Below the pieces are notes generated by a model. That model had not been told where the DNA came from. It saw only the letters and a program-made list of their open reading frames with translations, and made no database searches. From assembly GCA_031417915.1 (NCBI GenBank), contig JANOWN010000005.1, positions 15,848 to 79,847 on the forward strand: a DNA stretch of 64,000 nt. The letters run 5' to 3'. A program made the position numbers and the translations under genes. This document shows positions 58,621-64,000 of the stretch, one piece after another. Source of the DNA: Methylotenera_A sp031417915. Its GTDB lineage: Bacteria > Pseudomonadota > Gammaproteobacteria > Burkholderiales > Methylophilaceae. Positions within the stretch are counted from its first letter, which is position 1, and every line of letters starts with the position of its first letter.

Positions 58621-59397
58621 ATGCTAGTCGATTCGCATTGTCACCTTAATTTTCCTGAATTTACTGAAAATATTCACGCCGTTAGACAGCTCATGCAAGA
58701 TGAGCAAGTCGGTCACGCGCTTTGTGTTTCGGTCACCTTGGATAAATTTCCTGAAGTATTGAAGCTTGCTGAGCAATATGATAATTTTTACGCATCAGTT
58801 GGCGTACATCCAGACTACGAAGATATCGAAGAGCCCAGTGTAGAAGCGCTTGTCAGCCTTGCGCAACACCCAAAAGTAGTTGCGATTGGTGAAACTGGCT
58901 TAGATTATTTTCGACTGACTGGCGATTTGGAATGGCAGCGCAACCGCTTTCGCACACATATTCGTGCGGCTATTTTTGCGGGTAAGCCACTAATTATTCA
59001 CACCCGCAGCGCGGCGGAAGACACGATAAAAATCATGCAGGAAGAGGGCGCAAACAAAGTGGGCGGGGTGATGCACTGTTTTACTGAAAACCTGGAAGTC
59101 GCGCTGGCAGCCATTGCTATGGGCTTTTATATCTCGTTTTCTGGCATTGTCACTTTTAAAAATGCCACGCAAATCAAGGAAGTCGCGCAATCGATTCCGC
59201 TCGATAAAATGTTGGTAGAAACCGATTCGCCTTATTTGGCACCAGTGCCGTTTCGTGGCAAAACCAACCAGCCAGCGTATGTGAAGTACGTCGCGCAAGA
59301 AATCGCCAACCTGCGCGGCATCAGCCTAGATGCTGTGATGCAGGCAACCACGCAAAATTTTTTCACGCTGTTTAAACACGCAAAAGTGGTGAATTAG
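58621..59397 (+). CDS. TatD-family metal-dependent hydrolase (YcfH-like)
   Basis: A TIM-barrel metallohydrolase of 258 residues, probably a deoxyribonuclease or D-aminoacyl-tRNA-deacylase-like enzyme. It has VDSHCHLNFPEF, AIGETGLDYFR, IHTRSAAEDT, GVMHCFTENLE and VETDSPYLAPVPFRG with the metal ligands. It starts 15 nt after pilZ. Confidence 0.93.
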   Translation: MLVDSHCHLNFPEFTENIHAVRQLMQDEQVGHALCVSVTLDKFPEVLKLAEQYDNFYASVGVHPDYEDIEEPSVEALVSLAQHPKVVAIGETGLDYFRLTGDLEWQRNRFRTHIRAAIFAGKPLIIHTRSAAEDTIKIMQEEGANKVGGVMHCFTENLEVALAAIAMGFYISFSGIVTFKNATQIKEVAQSIPLDKMLVETDSPYLAPVPFRGKTNQPAYVKYVAQEIANLRGISLDAVMQATTQNFFTLFKHAKVVN

Positions 59398-59398
59398 T

Positions 59399-60163
59399 AT
59401 GCTGCTCACCATGCTAGGCGTGGGCTCCAGCGCAGGCACGCCAATGGTTGGTTGCAGCTGTGCTACTTGCACCTCGAATAATCCGCGTAACAATCGAACG
59501 CGCTGTTCCAGCTTGATTACTTTGGACTCTGGCGAAAATATTCTTATTGATACTGGGCCAGATTTGCGCGATCAGTCTCTGCGCGAAGACATTAAGCGCG
59601 TCGATGCGGTGCTTTACACGCATACGCATGCCGACCATTTGCACGGTATTGATGATTTACGCGCATTTTGTCAGATTCAACGTAGGCAAATTCCCTTGTA
59701 TGCCAAAGAGGATGCGGTTGAACACATTAAGCAAAAGTTCGGCTACGTGCTTCGCGATCCAAGCGATTTTTGGGATCTGCCCGTGCTACGCACAGAGACT
59801 GTCCATGAACCCTTCGAGTTATTTGGTGTGAAAATCACGCCAATTCCGGTTATGCACGGCAGAAGCCATATTTTAGGTTATCGCATCGGCAATCTGGCCT
59901 ATATGACTGATGTTTCTGAGATTCCTGAATCCTCATTTGCGCTTTTAGAAGGTTTAGATGTGGTGCTATTAGATTGCTTGCGTGAAACTTTGCACCCAAC
60001 ACACATTAATATTGAACAAAGCTTGGCTTATATAAGTCGTATCAAAGCTAAACAAAGTTATATGATTCACATGACACATGAATTAGAATACGCATCTTTA
60101 AGCAAAAAGCTGCCAATAGACATTTTTGTGGGCTTTGATGGCTTAAAATTACACATTAGTTGA
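59399..60163 (+). CDS. MBL-fold hydrolase, PhnP-like
   Basis: A 254-residue metallo-beta-lactamase-fold enzyme. The metal motif is THTHADHLHGIDDLR, and further ligands lie in PVMHGRSHILGYRIG, MTDVSEIPES and MIHMTHELEY. Its N-terminal GCSCATCTSN is the extra structural zinc site of PhnP-type phosphodiesterases. It probably hydrolyses a cyclic or linear phosphodiester; no phn genes are nearby. It starts 1 nt after tatD. Confidence 0.88.
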   Translation: MLLTMLGVGSSAGTPMVGCSCATCTSNNPRNNRTRCSSLITLDSGENILIDTGPDLRDQSLREDIKRVDAVLYTHTHADHLHGIDDLRAFCQIQRRQIPLYAKEDAVEHIKQKFGYVLRDPSDFWDLPVLRTETVHEPFELFGVKITPIPVMHGRSHILGYRIGNLAYMTDVSEIPESSFALLEGLDVVLLDCLRETLHPTHINIEQSLAYISRIKAKQSYMIHMTHELEYASLSKKLPIDIFVGFDGLKLHIS

Positions 60164-60253
60164 TGTGCTGGTATTGCTTAGGTCAACAAAACGCGCCATA
60201 GGCCGTTAAACAAGCTAATATAGAATTTAATAGGTTTAGAGGAAAATAAAGTA

Positions 60254-60622
60254 ATGACAAATACATTTAAGAAAATTTTAGTCAGCAGCCTCGCCATCGG
60301 CTTGTTTGCTGCATCTAGCGCATTTGCAGCAGGTAAAACTTATACTGAAGATGAATTTTTGAACAACTTTAGCGGCAAGACTAAAAAAGTGTTTACCGCA
60401 AAACTAGGCGTACCAGCCAAAAAAGAACTTTCTGTAAAGCCTACAAATGCAGGCGAAGTGACAGGTAAGAACGTGGATGACAAATCTTCCAAGCCAGTTA
60501 AAGTTGAAATGTGGTATTACAAAAATATTGTTAGATATGATCCAAAGCGCACCTATAAAGAAACTGAGATTACTTTTGTGAATGATCGTGCAATGAATAT
60601 TGCATTTTTTAATAATAGATAA
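60254..60622 (+). CDS. Small exported protein, possibly BamE-like
   Basis: A 122-residue protein with a signal peptide (cleavage after AFAA) and a mature chain FLNNFSGKTKKVFTAKLGVP, then KVEMWYYKNIVRYDP and TEITFVNDRAMNIAFFNNR. The pattern of a helix-strand start, WYY and a terminal strand pair resembles SmpA/OmlA (BamE)-type folds; this is a guess. GAGGA precedes the ATG. An intrinsic terminator follows, so it is monocistronic. Confidence 0.75.
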   Translation: MTNTFKKILVSSLAIGLFAASSAFAAGKTYTEDEFLNNFSGKTKKVFTAKLGVPAKKELSVKPTNAGEVTGKNVDDKSSKPVKVEMWYYKNIVRYDPKRTYKETEITFVNDRAMNIAFFNNR

Positions 60623-60643
60623 GTAATAGGTAAGCGCTTGAAG

Positions 60644-60675
60644 TAAAAGGCCGAGATTAAAACTTCGGCCTTTTA
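60644..60675 (+). terminator. Intrinsic terminator
   Basis: AAAAGGCCGA-GATTAAAACT-TCGGCCTTTT: a 10-bp stem and a short T-run after the 60254-60622 gene. Confidence 0.85.
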
Positions 60676-60697
60676 CTTGTACTATTTACTTCGTATA

Positions 60698-60724
60698 ATG
60701 TATATTATGTTAAATAATATACAT
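60698..60724. promoter_or_regulatory. Perfect 11-bp-arm palindrome in an AT-rich spacer
   Basis: ATGTATATTAT-GTTAA-ATAATATACAT, with 11 of 11 arm bases paired. It stands about 290 nt upstream of the sigma-54-type promoter. It may be a regulator site or simply an AT-rich palindrome. Confidence 0.55.
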
Positions 60725-60907
60725 GCTTAGTATTTTAGTATTAATGCCTTTAGGTAAGACGCATTCAACTTATATCGATTCACTTAGAAATCAATCTTTT
60801 TAGCACATTAAGTCAGCAATATGTGGTCCGTTAGAAATGTTAAGGAAAAACTGCCTTGCAAACTAAGCTTGTGTTAGCGTTTCATCCAAAATACCACTTC
60901 AATTGTA

Positions 60908-60930
60908 AACTTAAGTTAATTTCTTAAGAA
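60908..60930. promoter_or_regulatory. CTTAAG dyad upstream of the sigma-54 promoter
   Basis: AACTTAAGTTAATTTCTTAAGAA has two CTTAAG palindromes 7 nt apart in a symmetric arrangement. It lies about 20 nt before the -24 element; an activator site is possible but this is close for a classical enhancer. Confidence 0.35.
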
Positions 60931-60949
60931 CATATGCTTAACTAATTGA

Positions 60950-60968
60950 TTTGGCATAGTAATTGCAG
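60950..60968 (+). promoter_or_regulatory. Sigma-54 (RpoN) promoter
   Basis: TTGGCATAGTAATTGCAG: GG at -24 and GC at -12 with exactly 10 nt between, and matches to the TTGGCA and TTGCA consensus. The spacer around it is AT-rich with no gene. It points toward the candidate small ORF at 61017 and the DUF11-like genes. Confidence 0.75.
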
Positions 60969-61016
60969 ATAAGATAGCAACAGGGTTATAAATAGTAATC
61001 TTTAAGGAATTAGTTA

Positions 61017-61151
61017 ATGCATAAACATAATAATAATTTGAATTATATGGTCCCTAAGTTAAATAGTTTTAAATTAAAACACAATATAATCAATGTATTA
61101 GATAGAAATAACTATTTAATAATTGTAACGGCCGCTATGTTAAAACCCTAA
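61017..61151 (+). CDS. Candidate 44-residue small protein
   Basis: An ATG 50 nt downstream of the sigma-54-type promoter opens a 44-codon frame in AT-rich DNA, where stops are frequent. AAGGA lies 8 nt upstream (61003-61007). The product is basic and Asn-rich at the start (MHKHNNNLNYMVPKLNSFK), with a short hydrophobic segment near the end (YLIIVTAAM). I recognise no family. It could be a real small protein, a leader peptide or a chance frame. Confidence 0.4.
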   Translation: MHKHNNNLNYMVPKLNSFKLKHNIINVLDRNNYLIIVTAAMLKP

Positions 61152-61229
61152 AACAACTAATAGAAATAAATATGGCAATCCTACTAGTAAATAAACGCTG
61201 CGAATTTAATGTCATTAATTTGACATTTC

Positions 61230-62309
61230 ATGTCGATTTTTAAGCAAATAATGTCGTCTTACTCTAAATTTTTGGCCTCTATTGGCACTGCAATTTACTT
61301 AGTTGTATTTAGCAACAGTGTATTAGCTGCTGGTACGCTCGCCAATACACCCATTAGCAATACAGCCACATTAGCCTACGATGTTAATGGCGTGATTCAA
61401 GCCGATATCACTAGCTCTGCCACAACCTTTTTGGTCGATAGAAAAATCAATTTAGTCGTAGGAGAGGTTGGCAGTACGCCTAGCATTGTAGGCCCAGGGC
61501 AAGCGGTTGCTGTCACAACATTTACAGTAAGCAACACAGGTAACGATATTCAGGATTTTAGCCTCACAACAACCAACTTGCCCAATGGCACCATCATATT
61601 CAACAATATACCACCACTTAGTGATAGCTTTGATGCGACTGGCTGTGCTACTTATGTAGAAAGCGGCGCGAGCACTGGCTATCAAGCGGCACAAGATATT
61701 GCAACGTTTATAGATGAACTTGCACCAGATTTAACTAAAACTGTTTATATCGTTTGTAGCATACCACCCGCGCAAGCGATTAACACGGTGGCTGTTGTTA
61801 GCTTAACCGCAACCGCGCTGATAGGCGACACAGCTGGTATACAAGGTGGCACTTTAATTAATAACGCTCTAACATCCAATACCGCAGGCGTAGATACTAT
61901 TTTTGCTAACCCAGCGCTTAATTTGAGTGCAGATGGCACGATTCCAGCGCAAGCTGGCGCTAATGCACTAGCCACGGCGCGCGATGCCTATCGCGTAGTA
62001 TCAGTTGCAACTAACATAACCAAAAGTGCAACTTGCAGCCCTGCCCCAGCCGATTGCAGCCAAGCCAAAACTGGCACGGTGATTACATATCAGTTGCTTA
62101 TTAACATAACAGGCTCAGGCTCTGCGGATACACTGGTAATAACAGACCCCTTGCCAGCAAATCTAACTTACTCAGGTAGCTTAACTGTACCACCAAGCGC
62201 AACTAGTTCCGATTTTGGTGTCACCACACCTAACACCTTAACAGTAAATTTTGGCAGTGTGACCGCGCCAGCTAACCTAACTATTCAATTTAACGCAACC
62301 ATCAACTAG
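61230..62309 (+). CDS. Exported DUF11-like repeat protein, copy A
   Basis: A 359-residue exported protein: signal peptide to about residue 33 (cleavage near VLAA), then beta-sandwich-like domains rich in Thr, Asn, Ala and Gly. Block Asp70-Leu112 matches the third protein of the cluster at 33 of 43 positions. Cys139 and Cys176 (ATGCATY and YIVCSIPP) are conserved with it and may pair. Residues about 266-359 form a DUF11-type domain: TGTVITYQLLINITG and ITDPLPANLTYSG. DUF11 domains occur in surface and secreted proteins. It is the first large gene after the sigma-54-type promoter. The start lacks a good Shine-Dalgarno; an in-frame ATG at codon 8 is an alternative. Confidence 0.8.
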   Translation: MSIFKQIMSSYSKFLASIGTAIYLVVFSNSVLAAGTLANTPISNTATLAYDVNGVIQADITSSATTFLVDRKINLVVGEVGSTPSIVGPGQAVAVTTFTVSNTGNDIQDFSLTTTNLPNGTIIFNNIPPLSDSFDATGCATYVESGASTGYQAAQDIATFIDELAPDLTKTVYIVCSIPPAQAINTVAVVSLTATALIGDTAGIQGGTLINNALTSNTAGVDTIFANPALNLSADGTIPAQAGANALATARDAYRVVSVATNITKSATCSPAPADCSQAKTGTVITYQLLINITGSGSADTLVITDPLPANLTYSGSLTVPPSATSSDFGVTTPNTLTVNFGSVTAPANLTIQFNATIN

Positions 62310-62381
62310 CCCATAAACAATATGACCATCATTAACTACATAGCAATACCCAGATCAATTTTTCACGCAAGGAGAACCACC

Positions 62382-62885
62382 ATGAAATTTTCAACCATGA
62401 AAGCATCAACTCTTTTTAACTTAGTCCTTTCAGCTATTTTGGCAGGCTCAATTAGCTTTTCTGCTTACGCCGCTGGCGTAGAGTTTAGCAATAAAGCCGA
62501 AGTCGACGTCACCACCATAAAAGATGGCAAAAAAGAAATTAAGCGCATGCCTGCTAAGAAAGTGGCGCCAGATGGTGAAGTGATTTACACCACTACTTTC
62601 AAAAACACCATTGATAAACCGATTGGCAACATTATGGTTACTAACCCAGTGCCCGCCAATATGCTGTATACAGCCGATAGCGCAACAGGTGTAAACACGG
62701 TAATTACTTATTCAGTTGATGGCGGCAAAACCTACGATGCGCCAGAAAAATTAACTGTTGCAGGTAAAGATGGCAAGCAACGCCCTGCCCAAGCCGCCGA
62801 TTTCACGCATATTCGCTGGATTTACAAAGGCGATTTAGCCACAGGCAAAAGCAGCGATGTTGGCTTTAAAGCAACGGTTAAATAA
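62382..62885 (+). CDS. Exported DUF11-like protein, copy B
   Basis: A 167-residue exported protein. The signal peptide ends SAYAAG, and the mature part has a single DUF11-like domain: VEFSNKAEVDV, VAPDGEVIYTTTFKN, IGNIMVTNPVPANMLY and a C-terminal FTHIRWIYKGDLATGKSSDVGF. This resembles proteins of the conserved repeat domain family. AAGGAG at 62370-62375 decides for ATG 62382 over a frame start 60 nt upstream. It is 72 nt after copy A on the same strand and likely cotranscribed. Confidence 0.8.
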   Translation: MKFSTMKASTLFNLVLSAILAGSISFSAYAAGVEFSNKAEVDVTTIKDGKKEIKRMPAKKVAPDGEVIYTTTFKNTIDKPIGNIMVTNPVPANMLYTADSATGVNTVITYSVDGGKTYDAPEKLTVAGKDGKQRPAQAADFTHIRWIYKGDLATGKSSDVGFKATVK

Positions 62886-62929
62886 AAACTAGCCCGCCAA
62901 ATTAGACCAATTTTATAAAGAGCATTGAA

Positions 62930-63103
62930 ATGAAAATAAACATCAACCGAGATTTCTGTATACCTTTACGACGCTTTCTGCTGCCGCAACCCGCGCCACC
63001 ACCCACAGAAGAAGATGCTTTCAAATCCCGCAGTAATGCGGGTTTTGTGCGTAAAAAACGCGGTGAAATTTACGCACTTTTGCATCACAAATTACAGATC
63101 TAG
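62930..63103 (+). CDS. Candidate 57-residue small basic protein
   Basis: A 58-codon frame between two DUF11-like genes. The product is MKININ..., with a proline-rich LLPQPAPPPTEED and a basic RKKRGEIYALLHH stretch near the end. AAAGAG lies 7 nt upstream of the ATG. There is no signal peptide, unlike its neighbours. A hairpin at 63027-63042 inside it looks like an intrinsic terminator, so this may be a non-coding terminator region instead. Confidence 0.35.
   Translation: MKININRDFCIPLRRFLLPQPAPPPTEEDAFKSRSNAGFVRKKRGEIYALLHHKLQI
63027..63046 (+). terminator. Terminator-like hairpin inside the candidate small gene
   Basis: CCCGCA-GTAA-TGCGGG followed by TTTT: a perfect 6-bp GC-rich stem, tetraloop and short T-run. 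If real, it would end the transcript of the first DUF11-like genes before copy C. Confidence 0.5.
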
Positions 63104-63181
63104 TTGTTTTTAGTAATCGTTTTTAAAGTAACAAATTTAGTTAGTAATTTTTTGCAGTATTTATTTTTTAGGAGATTTACC

Positions 63182-64000
63182 ATGAAATTCAAAGTGCAGT
63201 CTGCGCCTTCGCAGACAAAACTATTCGGCGGGCTTGTTATTGTAGCCTCGCTGATGTTCTCTCAATCGGTATGGGCGGTTAGCGGCACAGCATCTAACAC
63301 CACCATCAGTAATTTAGCTACTCTAAATTATTCTGTTGGCGGTACAGCTCAGGCAGCTATTGGCTCATCTGCAACTGGCAACTTGACTGGCGCAGGTACA
63401 GCCACTACTTTTGTTGTGGATAAGAAAGTAAATCTAGTGGTGGCTGAAGTAAGCAACACGCCAACTATTGTCGCGCCAGGGCAAGTAGTAGCAGTTACAA
63501 CGTTTACTGTTACCAATACTGGTAACGATGTGCAAGACTTTAGCTTAACTGGAGCAGGTAATATTGCATCAGGTCAGACTATCTTTAACGACACAACTTC
63601 ACTAACTGATAACTTTGATGCAACAGGCTGCAGTGCTTTTGCTGAAAGTGGCGCAACTGTTGGTTTTCAGGCTGTAGAAGATACGGCAGTATTTATTGAT
63701 GAGCTAAGCACTACTGCAACCGCTTATGTTGTTTGTAGTATTCCTGCTGCGCAAGCCAATAACAGTGTTGCTATTACCAGCTTAACTGCAACCGCAAGAA
63801 CTGGTGGTACAGCTGGTGGTGCAGTTGGTGCCGCATTAACCAACAACACAACTACTGCTAATACTGCTGGTGTTGATAATGTATTTGCGGATTCTGCTGT
63901 TGCAGCCAATGCAAGTAACACTGTGCCATTGCAAACGGCTAATGATGCCACTGCTTTTGCACGTGATGCTTACAGAGTATCGGCCGCTATTTTAACAGTA
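63182..64000 (+). CDS. Exported DUF11-like repeat protein, copy C (cut by window end)
   Basis: Starts at ATG 63182 with GGAG at 63170-63173 and stays open for 273 codons to the window end. The signal peptide ends SVWA. The following domains parallel copy A: DKKVNLVVAEVSNTPTIVAP, TTFTVTNTGNDVQDF, NFDATGCSAF (Cys150) and AYVVCSIPAA (Cys185), then SLTATA and a DAYRV stretch. The two cysteines and the 43-residue block are shared with copy A. The C-terminal part, which may hold more DUF11 domains, is outside the window. Very high Thr/Ala/Asn content suits an extracellular repeat protein. Confidence 0.85.
   Translation, partial: MKFKVQSAPSQTKLFGGLVIVASLMFSQSVWAVSGTASNTTISNLATLNYSVGGTAQAAIGSSATGNLTGAGTATTFVVDKKVNLVVAEVSNTPTIVAPGQVVAVTTFTVTNTGNDVQDFSLTGAGNIASGQTIFNDTTSLTDNFDATGCSAFAESGATVGFQAVEDTAVFIDELSTTATAYVVCSIPAAQANNSVAITSLTATARTGGTAGGAVGAALTNNTTTANTAGVDNVFADSAVAANASNTVPLQTANDATAFARDAYRVSAAILTV

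Noticed and set aside
60743..60802. A 19-codon frame in the spacer
   Set aside because: No ribosome site and too short to distinguish from chance.
61172..61243. A 23-codon frame overlapping the start of DUF11 copy A
   Set aside because: No Shine-Dalgarno; could couple translation but nothing supports it.
1..64000. CRISPR arrays, insertion sequences with transposases, rRNA genes
   Set aside because: No regular spaced repeats, no transposase frames and no rRNA-like stretches were seen.

Overview
The window is a chromosome segment of a moderately AT-rich Gram-negative bacterium, most likely a betaproteobacterium of the Methylophilaceae (Methylotenera-like). The assignment is an inference from gene order: rpsF-priB-rpsR-rplI-dnaB-radA, rpsB-tsf-pyrH-frr-uppS-cdsA-dxr-rseP-bamA-ompH-lpxD-fabZ-lpxA-lpxB-rnhB, and plsX-fabHDG-acpP-fabF-pabC-mltG-tmk-holB-pilZ-tatD. 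Hopanoid-precursor genes hpnCDE and a two-subunit pyruvate carboxylase fit the same group. No 16S gene is present.

Layout. 1-2.5 kb is an accessory segment: an OLD-family ATPase/TOPRIM nuclease gene lies between two near-identical 18-nt repeats and ends beside a tRNA-Asn, with a reading frame that may be an integrase start leaving the window at position 1. 2.6-9.6 kb holds an AsmA-like protein, an aspartate-type aminotransferase, two exported accessory proteins (one a trypsin-like protease with TPRs), uvrB and a DUF2721 membrane protein. 9.6-14.8 kb is a hairpin-rich spacer, the rpsF ribosomal/replication operon, radA and a methyltransferase. 14.8-19.2 kb holds hpnE-hpnD-hpnC on the minus strand, divergent from a methylthioinosine phosphorylase and a peptide deformylase. 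19.2-20.3 kb contains an extragenic palindrome, a broken tRNA-Ser duplicate, the intact tRNA-Ser(UGA) and two paralogous cupins. 20.3-26.3 kb holds glnD, map, a ZnuD-like TonB receptor and a small His/Cys protein. 26.4-41 kb is the long translation/isoprenoid/envelope operon. 41-48.2 kb holds an orphan accessory gene, a tetrapyrrole-methylase-family gene, a DUF4139 protein, maf and pycB/pycA. 48.3-60.2 kb is yceD-rpmF, the fatty-acid operon and the tmk-holB-pilZ-tatD block. 60.2-64 kb is an exported-protein region: a small secreted protein, a long AT-rich spacer with a sigma-54-type promoter, a candidate 44-residue ORF, and three DUF11-like exported proteins, the last cut by the window end.

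How the genes fit together. Most of the window is housekeeping: translation (rps/rpl genes, tsf, frr, map, def), lipid A and outer-membrane assembly (lpxDAB, bamA, ompH, rseP), undecaprenyl and MEP-pathway enzymes (uppS, dxr), phospholipid and fatty-acid synthesis (plsX, cdsA, fab genes), DNA replication and repair (dnaB, priB, holB, tmk, uvrB, radA, rnhB), nitrogen signalling (glnD) and anaplerosis (pycAB).

The least ordinary parts are the DUF11-like cluster behind its sigma-54-type promoter, the OLD nuclease segment beside tRNA-Asn, the half-duplicated tRNA-Ser with a UUA anticodon loop, a family of short palindromes sharing the core ATGGATATT (one copy-like stretch lies inside glnD), and promoters placed so close to start codons (plsX, dnaB) that leaderless mRNAs are likely.
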